Notes: generated from the sequence alone by a model not told the origin. A DNA stretch of 32,640 nucleotides from Parachlamydiales bacterium (GCA_020054065.1 JAGVLX010000044.1:1-32640), one strand, 5' to 3'; shown: positions 9,728-17,628, numbered from the stretch's first letter. Made by a program: numbers and translations.

Positions 9728-9985
9728 ATGAAAGAAGACCTTGCTCACAACAATTTGATTCGTTTTATCAATATAGCGCGGCGCAAAGATGGCCTGTTTG
9801 CCAATTTCAAGGTAAAAGGGATTAAGGGTGGGACGACCTTTAGTGCATCGATTTCGGTGGATATGGCGGCAGCTGAGGTGGATCTTGGGGACAGCCTTGA
9901 GAAGATCATCGAAGAGTGTGCCCGTATTGCGGTCAAAGAGGTGAAGAAAGCTGACTTTCAGTTTGAAGGGCTTTCCGCTGTCTAA
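9728..9985 (+). CDS. Small conserved chlamydial protein of unknown function
   Basis: 85 aa from the ATG at 9728, which has AAGGATG upstream at good spacing. The sequence is alpha/beta and soluble: LIRFINIARRKDGLFANF, a K-G-I-K-G-G-T-T-F-S-A-S-I-S-V-D strand pair, and a helical acidic/basic tail (SLEKIIEECARIAVKEVKKA). I recall a similar short hypothetical gene near CT631 in C. trachomatis, but the correspondence is not certain. The overall pattern (strand, strand, long helix with E-x-x-A-x-x-A-x-K-E-V) resembles ribosome hibernation-promoting factors in size and order, but the similarity is too weak to name it. It is followed after 12 bp by tRNA-Pro. Confidence 0.75.
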   Translation: MKEDLAHNNLIRFINIARRKDGLFANFKVKGIKGGTTFSASISVDMAAAEVDLGDSLEKIIEECARIAVKEVKKADFQFEGLSAV

Positions 9986-9997
9986 AACATTTTCTAT

Positions 9998-10072
9998 CTG
10001 GGTGTAGCGCAGCTTGGCTAGCGCACTTGCATGGGGTGCAAGGGGTCGGAAGTTCAAATCTTCTCACCCAGA
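9998..10072 (+). tRNA. tRNA-Pro (anticodon GGG)
   Basis: A complete cloverleaf can be folded. Acceptor stem CTGGGTG/CACCCAG has the bacterial tRNA-Pro hallmark C1-G72 and discriminator A73. The D stem is GCGC/GCGC with loop AGCTTGGCTA. The anticodon stem is CTTGC/GCAAG with loop ATGGGGT, giving T33, anticodon GGG and G37. The T arm is GGAAG/CTTCT with loop TTCAAAT. CCA is not encoded. The 3' half (from the anticodon stem) is the attachment core of the island that follows and is duplicated at 24676-24723; integration restored the tRNA. Confidence 0.95.
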
Positions 10073-10073
10073 T
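10026..10073 (+). repeat. attL: 48-bp direct repeat, 3' half of tRNA-Pro
   Basis: Identical over 48 bp to 24676-24723. It covers the anticodon stem through the discriminator base plus one base. The flanking bases differ (A versus T before, T versus A after), which fixes the edges. This is the left attachment site of the tyrosine-integrase island. Confidence 0.93.
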
Positions 10074-10135
10074 TCTTTTATTATCAATGATTTGCGATCG
10101 AAACTTTAACCACCAACATGCAGCAGTTTTTAACT

Positions 10136-10156
10136 AGGTGGTGGATAGGTGGTGGA
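10136..10156 (+). repeat. 21-bp island-end repeat, left copy (candidate integrase arm site)
   Basis: Two GGTGGTGGA units separated by TA, preceded by A. Identical to 24525-24545 in the same orientation. It lies 63 bp inside attL. Tandem short direct repeats flanking both att sites are typical of arm-type sites for P4-like integrases. Confidence 0.65.
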
Positions 10157-10158
10157 CA

Positions 10159-11106
10159 ATGTCACAGCAACAAAACCAAACTCAGACAGAAGTAAAAAAA
10201 GTCTCTACAGTTGCACAACCGCTAAGCGCTCCACAACGCTGGCATGAAAACACAAATGAGCAACAGGTACTGCTAAATCTTCTAAATTGGGAAGGCTTTG
10301 CTCTGGAAGATGCGGTCTACGAGGCTTTATCCGCATATCGGCATGAATTAGAGCTGCATCGGGGAGGCGTTTTTGAAGGCGCTCCACATAGAGATAATGA
10401 TCGAATAGAAATTGATTTGTGGGCGCAAAGCGGCAACTTCGTATTTTTGCTCGAATCTAAAAAATCTGAATACGATTGGATTTTTCTTCAAAACCAAAGC
10501 ACAGCAAAAGATGTTCACATCATCAGCGGCCCGCAAAAAACTGTATCCGTAAGCAATAGGATTTTGAACTGCGTCGATTGCGTCAGTAAGCAAGTTGTGG
10601 AAGTCCTGCCTACCGATGATAAAACATCCTTGTATCGCCAAACACAAAACCAGAAAACAAAAAATATCATGCTGCCCGTACGTAGCGCTAGAGAAGACCT
10701 GGCTCGCTCGGCTATTCGGCAAGCGCTTTTCAACTTGGAAATTCTGATGCACGACCAACTCCTCAATGATGGGACCTGGCGAGGGCAAAGCCATCGGATT
10801 TTTATTCCAGTAGTCGTTACTAATGCTCCGCTTCTCTGTTGTACATATGATGCTTCCGACATCAACTCTAATGCAGATTTAACCAAGATCGCACTTAAAC
10901 CAATTACCGCCGCAGCTTTCAATCATTCGGAGATTCTTAGATGGGGACATCATTATGAAGACACTCTCTCCCACATAGGGAACCCAGCATTCGGGATGCG
11001 GTTCCATGATGATGAACGCTTCAAAGACACTCACAATAAAACAGTCTTTGTCGTATCAAAAAATCATTTACTTTCCTTCATCGATAAGATCAAGACTATG
11101 TCATAA
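10159..11106 (+). CDS. Putative PD-(D/E)XK-type nuclease of the island
   Basis: 315 aa from the ATG at 10159, preceded by GGTGG; a longer GTG reading from 10138 would translate through the terminal repeat. After a Q/T-rich N-terminus, residues 38-110 carry a restriction-endonuclease-fold pattern: helix LEDAVYEALSAYRHE with E52, then IEIDLWAQ with D86, and FLLESKKSE with E99 and K101, i.e. D-x12-E-x-K. This is the PD-(D/E)XK active-site layout used by Mrr-like and other DNA-cutting proteins. The rest (residues 170-315) contains no recognised domain, and there is no membrane segment. It is the first gene inside attL and stands alone. A defence or DNA-processing role is inferred from motif and location. 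The same fold also occurs in inactive or RNA-directed proteins. Confidence 0.55.
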   Translation: MSQQQNQTQTEVKKVSTVAQPLSAPQRWHENTNEQQVLLNLLNWEGFALEDAVYEALSAYRHELELHRGGVFEGAPHRDNDRIEIDLWAQSGNFVFLLESKKSEYDWIFLQNQSTAKDVHIISGPQKTVSVSNRILNCVDCVSKQVVEVLPTDDKTSLYRQTQNQKTKNIMLPVRSAREDLARSAIRQALFNLEILMHDQLLNDGTWRGQSHRIFIPVVVTNAPLLCCTYDASDINSNADLTKIALKPITAAAFNHSEILRWGHHYEDTLSHIGNPAFGMRFHDDERFKDTHNKTVFVVSKNHLLSFIDKIKTMS

Positions 11107-11222
11107 CGAAATGAAAAAATTGCGACGGAGAGTTTGATAGGAACACAGTGCTTTCTTAAGAGCCCGCCGCTGAAGATCGCCTGGTCTTCTCAAAAATAAT
11201 AGCCTTTTTCATCTGGTTTTTA

Positions 11223-11228
11223 TATAAT
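11223..11228 (+). promoter_or_regulatory. TATAAT -10 box just upstream of the Imm-like gene
   Basis: A perfect TATAAT lies 10 bp before the ATG at 11238, with no clear -35 and no ribosome-binding sequence between. If used, transcription would begin at or next to the start codon, giving a leaderless or nearly leaderless message. Confidence 0.35.
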
Positions 11229-11237
11229 GTTTGCGCG

Positions 11238-11423
11238 ATGGAAACATTACTTATATTATTTTTAATAGTTTTAGCAATTCTAATATATTTCTTCCCTTCT
11301 GTAGTTGCCCGAAAGAAGGAAAATTTTAAGGCTATATTCGTTTTGAATTTTTTTCTTGGCTGGTCGTTTCTTGGCTGGGTAATTGCTCTCGTGTGGGCAG
11401 TTATGAAAGAGAAGAAGGCTTAA
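11238..11423 (+). CDS. Superinfection-immunity (Imm) family small membrane protein
   Basis: 61 aa with two membrane helices (about 2-21 and 32-54). The central and second-helix sequence (YFFPSVVARKKENFKAIFVL, then a GWSFLGWVIALVWA stretch) matches the pattern of the T4 superinfection immunity family: Y-x-x-P-x-x-x-A, basic residues, then A-I-F-x-x-N-x-x-x-G-W-[TS]-x-x-G-W-[VI]-x-A-L-[VI]-W-A. In phage T4, Imm blocks entry of DNA from a second phage at the inner membrane; relatives are widespread in bacteria with mostly unknown roles. It sits on the same island as AbiE and other defence-type genes. Its start lies very close to a TATAAT box. Family call is good; activity is inferred. Confidence 0.8.
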   Translation: METLLILFLIVLAILIYFFPSVVARKKENFKAIFVLNFFLGWSFLGWVIALVWAVMKEKKA

Positions 11424-11524
11424 TCTCTAGGCAAGAAATATGGTAGGCTACTGTCTGTCTAGCTAAACCGTAGCTGATAGATGGTTTTCAGTCCGTCCCC
11501 TTATTTAAGCACATTTGCTTAGTT

Positions 11525-12142
11525 TTATGACGGGATAAGGATCGGTAGACATCGTTTTTTTATATACTTCCTGTAAAGACTCGAAATGCCTACGATCATC
11601 AATAAGATCGACCAGTTAAATATTTTTTCTGAAGAGCTTAACTCTGGCAAGAACGCTGGAATCAGAGGAATTAAAGCCAAGCCGGCGCCGCATGCAGTAA
11701 TGCACTCTACATTGATGTAGTATTTCCAAAACTTCTTTCTGGCATGAATCTGTTTTTCATTAAGCATGCTTTCCTTTTTCCAAAGAGGAGCAGTCCATTG
11801 CAAAAAAAGACGGCAGACAATTAAGCAAATAGCCAAGAGGATACACATAATAGCACCGATCACAATGATCATTGCTTGAGATTCAAAGCTTGTAATCAAG
11901 CTTCCTAAAAAAACCATCATCGACACTTTAGGAAGAGTGAATCCTGCCAACCATAGAAATATCCCGATTTTCTTCTGTTTTTGTGCAACGAAATATGCTC
12001 CCATAACAATGCCTATAGATCCTAGAAAATATTGGGCTGCATCAAATGCTTCCAAACTTTCGGCAGTTAAAAAATTGTAAGTTGCATGCAAAAAGGCTAA
12101 CGCAGTTGCAATCCAAATCTTAACCGTGCTCGATTTACTCAT
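11525..12142 (-). CDS. Polytopic membrane protein, last gene of the Hsp70/AAA+ operon
   Basis: 205 aa from the ATG at 12142, which has GAGG at 9 bp. A longer reading starting at 12190 would overlap the AAA+ gene and place the ribosome site inside the protein. The chain has about five to six hydrophobic helices (VKIWIATALAFLHATYNFL, AQYFLGSIGIVMGAYFVA, IFLWLAGFTLPKVSMMVF, AMIIVIGAIMCILLAICLIV, ITACGAGLALIPLIPAF, IFNWSILLMIVGISSL) with a charged cytoplasmic-looking loop (KKESMLNEKQIHARKKFWK). I do not recognise a family. It starts 19 bp after the AAA+ stop codon, so it is very probably co-transcribed and may anchor the complex at the membrane together with the helix in the J-like protein. Confidence 0.7.
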   Translation of the reverse strand: MSKSSTVKIWIATALAFLHATYNFLTAESLEAFDAAQYFLGSIGIVMGAYFVAQKQKKIGIFLWLAGFTLPKVSMMVFLGSLITSFESQAMIIVIGAIMCILLAICLIVCRLFLQWTAPLWKKESMLNEKQIHARKKFWKYYINVECITACGAGLALIPLIPAFLPELSSSEKIFNWSILLMIVGISSLYRKYIKKRCLPILIPS

Positions 12143-12161
12143 AAAAAATTCCTCTATGTTT

Positions 12162-13235
12162 TTAATTCCTATGAAACCCTTCAAATTCAAGATATTTATT
12201 TAAATCCTGCTGGCTTAGAGACGGTTTGAACCTGGAAGCTTCTTCCACAAGAAGATCCATTGAAATGAGCGTATTATCCTGCAAAGCCTTCAATGCTGCG
12301 TTGTTTGCGATCAATTTTAAATCGGATGAAATAAGGCCCTCGGTCATTCCAGCAAGAGCTTCGATATTAATGTCGCTGCTGATCGGCCTTTCTTCTAAAA
12401 GCAAATGGAATAGCTCGCGCCTTGCTTCACTATCAGGGGGAGGGATAAAGATCCTCTTATCCATCCTTCCCGATCTAAGAATCGCGGGGTCTATTCTTTC
12501 CGGAAAATTCGTGGCGCCGATAACTAGAACTTTTTTCTTAACGCTTCCTTCCATGTGCATAAGGAATTCGCTGATTTCTGCTTCGCGGTATTGTTCGCAT
12601 GAAGAAAGGCTGTCTCTTCGAGGCATGAGGCCGGAAATCTCATCTACGAAAAGAACACAGGGGGCGATTTGTTCCGCTTTGCGGAATGCTTGCACGATGT
12701 TGTTCGATGTTGCATGTATGTAGGGGCTTCCCACCGTTCCTTCGCTCATTTCAATGAGTTCCGCCCGCAGCGCTTCCGCTAGTTTTTTTGCTATGAATGT
12801 CTTCCCGCATCCTGGAGGCCCAAAAAACAGAATCCCGTTAGAAGGCGTAACCCCGTATTTTTCATAAGCTTCCCAATTCAGAAATGGCTGGATCACATCC
12901 CGGATGAGAATCTTTTTCAGCTCCGCCATTCCGGCAATAGCATCCAGTCCTCTTCTTTGAATTAAATTTTTCAGCCTTTCAGGAATATCCCCTTCTTTGT
13001 GGTCGGGGTATCTTTTCCCTATGATTTCAAGCCCTCCGGCAAACAAGACTTCATGAGGTATGTCCCGGCTTTTCAGCTTCTTCGCTATTTCTTCGTCATG
13101 GAATAGGTAAAGGTATTCTCCGCTGTCTAAAAGAAACGCTTCGACAAACTGCTGCTTATCGACCCTTTTGACGATTTTAGATCCGCCGGGCAAAACCCAG
13201 CCTGGAGGAAATGATGGCTTGGATATCTGCGTCAC
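12162..13235 (-). CDS. AAA+ ATPase (FtsH/Cdc48-like) of the Hsp70 operon
   Basis: 357 aa. A single classical AAA module occupies residues 95-330: Walker A GPPGCGKT (139-146), Walker B CVLFVDE (193-199), sensor 1 in VLVIGATNFPERIDP (N243), and the arginine-finger region AILRSGRMDKRIFIPPP (R254, R257), as in the FtsH/Cdc48/proteasomal class. A small N-terminal domain of about 90 residues (FVEAFLLDSGEYLYLFHDEE) precedes it. No protease HExxH follows, so it is a remodelling or unfolding ATPase rather than FtsH. The start is GTG (GTGA overlap with the upstream stop; GGAG 10 bp before). It is third in the operon after the Hsp70-like and J-like genes, suggesting a chaperone-coupled disaggregase or unfoldase. 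Confidence 0.88.
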   Translation of the reverse strand: MTQISKPSFPPGWVLPGGSKIVKRVDKQQFVEAFLLDSGEYLYLFHDEEIAKKLKSRDIPHEVLFAGGLEIIGKRYPDHKEGDIPERLKNLIQRRGLDAIAGMAELKKILIRDVIQPFLNWEAYEKYGVTPSNGILFFGPPGCGKTFIAKKLAEALRAELIEMSEGTVGSPYIHATSNNIVQAFRKAEQIAPCVLFVDEISGLMPRRDSLSSCEQYREAEISEFLMHMEGSVKKKVLVIGATNFPERIDPAILRSGRMDKRIFIPPPDSEARRELFHLLLEERPISSDINIEALAGMTEGLISSDLKLIANNAALKALQDNTLISMDLLVEEASRFKPSLSQQDLNKYLEFEGFHRN

Positions 13236-15157
13236 GAATTTTTCTCCAGGTCAATTAAATAATCTGAAACATCGGAATATCCCGCTTCTCTCATTTCTTT
13301 CAGGATAGCCTGAGCGATCTGCCGGTCTGAATATCCCTTGCCTCTTAAGTTTTTAAGTCCGTCTGAATAAAGGATATCAAGCCATTCAATGGCTTCTTTT
13401 TCTTGCGATGTCAGGCCGTAAGAGGAAGAGGATGAGGATTTTGTCTGATAGCTGCTGCTTTTGTATGATTTATTGGAAGTTGGCTTGTCGTTGTCCATGA
13501 TTACAAAAAAGTAGAACAGAATCGCAGCCGTCCATCCTATCCATTTCCACATCTTCCTCTGAGTCAGCCCGTAAATCCTTCGGTATAGCACTTTGCAGCA
13601 GCTCGCAATTCCAAAATGGCTCATCACTACTGCCGAGTTAGAATCTGTTTGCTGAGAGACCATTTTCTCTATGATTTTTAAGTAAATATCGTGGCTGGAA
13701 ATCAAATCCGAAAGCTCGCATTTTTCCAAAGAAATAGAGAAGCCGCTGATTTCTTTTTCCAAATCAATAAGTTCAGGTTCTGGATTATCTTCAGTGGGAA
13801 CTGTCCAAGTAGGGGACAGATTTAATAAGGGAATGCGTCCTTTCACTATTTCAGACACATGCTCGAAAATATCGATGCATTTTTTGTAGTTATTCCGATT
13901 CAAAAACCCGTCTATAGCAAGAGTTTTTATATTGAATTTCTTTTGGGAAAATAGTTCGTGCCCTTTGCTCATCATCAAAGAGCAGTAGTTGATCAGAAGC
14001 TGGATCCGGTTGCCTGCCGACGATTCAGAAGCTTCCGAGGCAAGGTCTTTATCCAGCTGCAAATAAGCGCTCTTTGCTTCCTCGAATCTTTGTTCTTCTA
14101 CTAAATCCCGAACGCGGCTGAATCTCCCAGAAACCTGCTGCCAGGATTCGTTTGCCAGCAGCTGCTTTTTGTCTGATTCGATTTTGTCGAGGACGGCTTC
14201 CGAAATTGCCAGCTTGGAACTCTGATTTAGGAGAAACCTGGCCGTCTCGGTATCAGCATTTTCATTATAAATATCTACCGCTATGGATCTTAATGTTTCT
14301 GCGGTATCGTTCTTCAAGACGATAAGAGGGCTGTATTCCGCAAGTTCGAACTTGTCCAACTCTGAAAAGCATTTATGGATTTTCTTGAGAATTTTCTTAA
14401 TGGCGGAGGCATCAGAATCGCCGCCTCTCATTTTTTCCAGCTCTTCCATCTCCTTTTTGACTCGCAAAATAACAGGCTGAAGAATTTCCGAATCGGCCGT
14501 CTTTCCAATCCTTCCGAATGCTGAATAGCAGGCGCCGACTGCCTCGGGATTTTTAGTCTGGTGGTAAAATGAGACTGCTTTCGCTGAAAGTGTTTCAAAA
14601 AGAGAGCTTCTGAATTCTTCAAAAAGAGAGGATGATGTGCCGAGTTCATCATGGAGCAGGTAGTGTTTTTCGTAGAATTTCCAGAAATCGTCCGAATCGG
14701 AAATCAGCTTCCATGCATCCAGGGACTGGCAGAAGCTGTTCATGCTGGAAGATGAAAAAGCGTGGAACATTAAAGCTAATGCAAGATTCTTCTTATCGAG
14801 CCAGTCGGAACCTGATGTTTTAAAAATGGCAATGGCTTCCTGATAGCTTCCATTAGAGATAAGCTCGAGCGCTTTGCGGCTTTCCAATCTGTGGTCTTCA
14901 AACCAGAAAAAAATCTCCTTTAACCGGTCCTGGATTCCAGAAACTCTTTCCAAAGCAAGGCGTATCTCGCCTTCATTTCTGAATTCTTTTACATGGCCGA
15001 TATCAATGTCGAATTCCTGCACTTCTTCGATTTTTGCAAGCTGAAGAAGCTGCTGCGATCTCTTTCGAATTTCCTTCAAAGCCGATGAAGAGGATAAGCC
15101 CAGGATGTTGAATGAATTCCTGATAAGAATTTGGGGAAGCTGCGCTGCTGCTGTCAT
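13232..15157 (-). CDS. J-like / TPR-like single-span membrane protein, Hsp70 partner
   Basis: 641 aa. Residues 14-90 read like a degenerate J domain: RNSFNILGLSSSSALKEIRK, then a helix ending IQDRLKEIFFWFED. There is no HPD tripeptide, so normal stimulation of Hsp70 ATPase is not assured. Residues 90-510 are almost wholly helical with TPR-like pairs (ALELISNGSYQEAIAIFKTS; LVEEQRFEEAKSAYLQLD; LNRNNYKKCIDIFEHV). A single membrane helix lies at 537-554, followed by a Ser/Lys/Tyr-rich linker and a conserved-looking C-terminal helical segment (SQEKEAIEWLDILYSDGLKN). Its ATG overlaps the Hsp70 stop (ATGA) and its TGA overlaps the AAA+ start, so the three are translationally coupled. Role is inferred: a scaffold or co-chaperone linking Hsp70, AAA+ and membrane. 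Confidence 0.7.
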   Translation of the reverse strand: MTAAAQLPQILIRNSFNILGLSSSSALKEIRKRSQQLLQLAKIEEVQEFDIDIGHVKEFRNEGEIRLALERVSGIQDRLKEIFFWFEDHRLESRKALELISNGSYQEAIAIFKTSGSDWLDKKNLALALMFHAFSSSSMNSFCQSLDAWKLISDSDDFWKFYEKHYLLHDELGTSSSLFEEFRSSLFETLSAKAVSFYHQTKNPEAVGACYSAFGRIGKTADSEILQPVILRVKKEMEELEKMRGGDSDASAIKKILKKIHKCFSELDKFELAEYSPLIVLKNDTAETLRSIAVDIYNENADTETARFLLNQSSKLAISEAVLDKIESDKKQLLANESWQQVSGRFSRVRDLVEEQRFEEAKSAYLQLDKDLASEASESSAGNRIQLLINYCSLMMSKGHELFSQKKFNIKTLAIDGFLNRNNYKKCIDIFEHVSEIVKGRIPLLNLSPTWTVPTEDNPEPELIDLEKEISGFSISLEKCELSDLISSHDIYLKIIEKMVSQQTDSNSAVVMSHFGIASCCKVLYRRIYGLTQRKMWKWIGWTAAILFYFFVIMDNDKPTSNKSYKSSSYQTKSSSSSSYGLTSQEKEAIEWLDILYSDGLKNLRGKGYSDRQIAQAILKEMREAGYSDVSDYLIDLEKNS

Positions 15158-17628
15158 AGCATAATCCCCGATTTCACAAATTTAACTTGAGTCTTTCCAT
15201 CCCAGATAAAGGGGCGGATTGCCCAAAAGACTTCCTGCATTTCCTTTATGTCCGACTTGGCTAGCGCATCCTGTGCTCTGCTGATCAAAGCCGGAAGCGA
15301 TGCATGAGGATTCTGCTTCTCTTGCGCTTGCTGGAGTATGTACTGCATCCAAGATGCTAAAATGCGCGGGTCGGAGAATTGGCATCTGAAATGGAGTTCA
15401 TCCAGTTTCTTGGCAATGTGCTCAATCCATACGGCGTCCTGTTTAGCAATAGCGGAAAGACCCTCTTTGCGCAGGGTATTGTAAGCAGTCTCATATTCCG
15501 TTCGTTTTTCCGGCGGATTGCAGTCCTGCAGGTATTCTGAGATCTCATCGCACTCGCGCCAGAAGGCTGCAACGTTGGCGTTGTATTTCGTTTTCGCTTC
15601 CATCTGGTCCAAGGCCATCATGAGATCTTTCACCTGTTTTTCAGCTTTCCTCTGCTGATCGGAATCCGATCCGGATCTGTCGATCGTAGCCTGGATATCC
15701 TTGATCATGTTCTTGATAATCCCAGCTTCCTTCGAATTCTCTTCAGTTCCGATGACAGCTTCCGATCTGGATATTTGCTCGGAAAAGTCCTTTTTCACCT
15801 CGTCGATTTTAGCAGCATCGAAATAGAGGGTTTGCCGGGCATTTATAGTGATATCGGATTCAGGAAGATAAGCCGTTACCGATAATTCTCTGGACTCATT
15901 GATTTGGATAGTGATGTCCACAGGAGAACCGCGCTTCAGATCTTTAGCAATTGATTTTCCTGTGATTGCCAGATGGCACACGAGGGTGTTGCGGTTGGTG
16001 ATCAAGGACTCTCCTTCATAAATACAGATAGGGAGGCCGTTGTCTGAAGATCCTGCTTTCAGGTCTGCAACTGTATGGAACCGCTTCTTTTCTTTGAGGG
16101 GGAGAATGCTGTTTTTAGAGAAAAAGAATTCCATCGTTTCGGAAGCATCGGCATAACCCTGAAGAGCGGAAAGCGATAAAATGGAAACGCCGATCGAATA
16201 GGGGAGCGGCGCGCCCATGATAGAAACACCTCGGGCGATATGGATGCTGTCCGGAGAAGAGGCTATAAGCTTCCCGCTGCTGTCTTTGATATAAATCCAA
16301 TACTGCGCTCCCTTGGCTCCTGTAGGAAGCGTCAATATGAATTTGCCGTTTTTAATCAGAATTTCTTCCGAAGAAAATGAATCATCGGATCCGGCGAATT
16401 GTATTGAATAAGGCTGAGAGCTTTCCTGGCACGCAGCGATCTTTCCAGTAATCGTTTGCTCGTCGTCCGATGTCACCGGGTTGTAGTTTACTTCAAGCTG
16501 GCAGCCTGCATTCTGCTGTCCGGCTTTGTTTGCCTGGACGGAAACCGCTGTCTGGTTTCCGAACATGGCAGCGCCTTTTGCAACTACAGTAAGGGGGTCT
16601 AAGCTCCCATCCACTTTAATTTGAAGGGCGTCTCTTAAAAATTCCCTTAGAATCGGCATCTGGGTCGGGCCTCCGACAAGAACGATCTTCTGGACGGTGG
16701 AAGGCTCGACTTTCGAGTCGGCAATCGTTTTCTTGCAAAGATCCGCTGTTTTTCCAAGGAGATCCCTGCAGCTTTCCAGAAGATCGTGCCTTGATATTTC
16801 GATGGAGTGCTGAATCTGGATTTGATCTGTCTGGATATCAATATCGATCGTGGTTCTTTCGCTGATGGTCAGTTCTATTTTCGCTGTTTCAGCCAGATCC
16901 TTCAAATAACTGAAAACCTGGGAGTGGATTACTGGATCCAGCAAGATTCCTTCAGCTGCAAGCGAGGGTTGGATGAGATTCTGAATGACGGCTGCATCGA
17001 AATCTTTTCCGCCAAGGAAGTTGTCGCCCGCATGGGCGAGCACCGTAAGCGAACCGTCTCTGAGAGCAACTAGAGCGACGTCGAATGTTCCTCCGCCTAA
17101 ATCATAGACAAGCCAGTTTTCATTCTTCTGGTTAAGAAACCCATAGGCGATTGCTGCTGCAATAGGCTCTTGCAGAAGCACTACCTGCTTGAATCCTGCT
17201 AAATTTCCAGCCCTTTTCGTAGCCTCCGATTGGACTGTAGAGAAATAAGCCGGAACTGTAATAACAGCTGCATCCAGAGCCATTTCAGGATGTTTGCGCT
17301 GCACATCGCCTCTTAAAGCTTTCAATATTTCAGCCGAGACTTCTTCAGGAAGAAGAGATTTTTTCAAATTTGGGAAAAAGATGGATTCTCCTGTGCCCAT
17401 TAAGCGTTTGACTTCGGCTTTGCTGTTCTGCAGGTTTTCTTTCGAGTTGTTCATCACACGCTTGGCTTTCGAACCTATGACGATATTCCCATTGCGGTCG
17501 GCATAAACAACAGACGGCGTGCTCTCTTCTCCCAGCGCATTTTTAAGAATCTGCGTTTCATTATTTTGGATGACGGCCACGGAAGAATTCGTGGTTCCCA
17601 GATCAATCCCGATTTCAATAGTAGACAA
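15154..17628 (-). CDS. Divergent Hsp70 (DnaK-like) chaperone with extra C-terminal regions
   Basis: 824 aa, about 190 longer than DnaK. The actin-type ATPase domain (1-360) is intact: IDLGTTNS (8-15), VITVPAYFSTVQSEATKRAG, EPIAAAIAYG (154-163), DLGGGTFDV (176-184) and IVLVGGPTQMPIL. Residues about 375-470 form a predicted beta-rich insert not found in DnaK (GCQLEVNYNPVTSDDEQTIT and following, Ig-like alternation). A substrate-binding-like beta domain follows (GVSIMGAPLPYSIGVSILSL; VDITIQINESRELSVTAYLP), then about 190 residues of helices. The EEVD/EVEE tail is absent. The start is TTG at 17628 with a perfect AGGAGG 6 bp upstream; no ATG fits. It is first in the operon with J-like, AAA+ and membrane genes and has its own strong promoter at 17706-17734. 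It is an additional island-borne Hsp70, not housekeeping DnaK. Confidence 0.9.
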   Translation of the reverse strand: MSTIEIGIDLGTTNSSVAVIQNNETQILKNALGEESTPSVVYADRNGNIVIGSKAKRVMNNSKENLQNSKAEVKRLMGTGESIFFPNLKKSLLPEEVSAEILKALRGDVQRKHPEMALDAAVITVPAYFSTVQSEATKRAGNLAGFKQVVLLQEPIAAAIAYGFLNQKNENWLVYDLGGGTFDVALVALRDGSLTVLAHAGDNFLGGKDFDAAVIQNLIQPSLAAEGILLDPVIHSQVFSYLKDLAETAKIELTISERTTIDIDIQTDQIQIQHSIEISRHDLLESCRDLLGKTADLCKKTIADSKVEPSTVQKIVLVGGPTQMPILREFLRDALQIKVDGSLDPLTVVAKGAAMFGNQTAVSVQANKAGQQNAGCQLEVNYNPVTSDDEQTITGKIAACQESSQPYSIQFAGSDDSFSSEEILIKNGKFILTLPTGAKGAQYWIYIKDSSGKLIASSPDSIHIARGVSIMGAPLPYSIGVSILSLSALQGYADASETMEFFFSKNSILPLKEKKRFHTVADLKAGSSDNGLPICIYEGESLITNRNTLVCHLAITGKSIAKDLKRGSPVDITIQINESRELSVTAYLPESDITINARQTLYFDAAKIDEVKKDFSEQISRSEAVIGTEENSKEAGIIKNMIKDIQATIDRSGSDSDQQRKAEKQVKDLMMALDQMEAKTKYNANVAAFWRECDEISEYLQDCNPPEKRTEYETAYNTLRKEGLSAIAKQDAVWIEHIAKKLDELHFRCQFSDPRILASWMQYILQQAQEKQNPHASLPALISRAQDALAKSDIKEMQEVFWAIRPFIWDGKTQVKFVKSGIML

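Noticed and set aside
12226..12723. 165-aa rightward frame opposite the AAA+ gene
   Set aside because: Shadow of a well-supported AAA+ gene; no family resemblance.
12162..13235. AAA+ gene as FtsH protease
   Set aside because: No HExxH zinc-protease domain or N-terminal membrane helices; the protein ends shortly after the AAA module.
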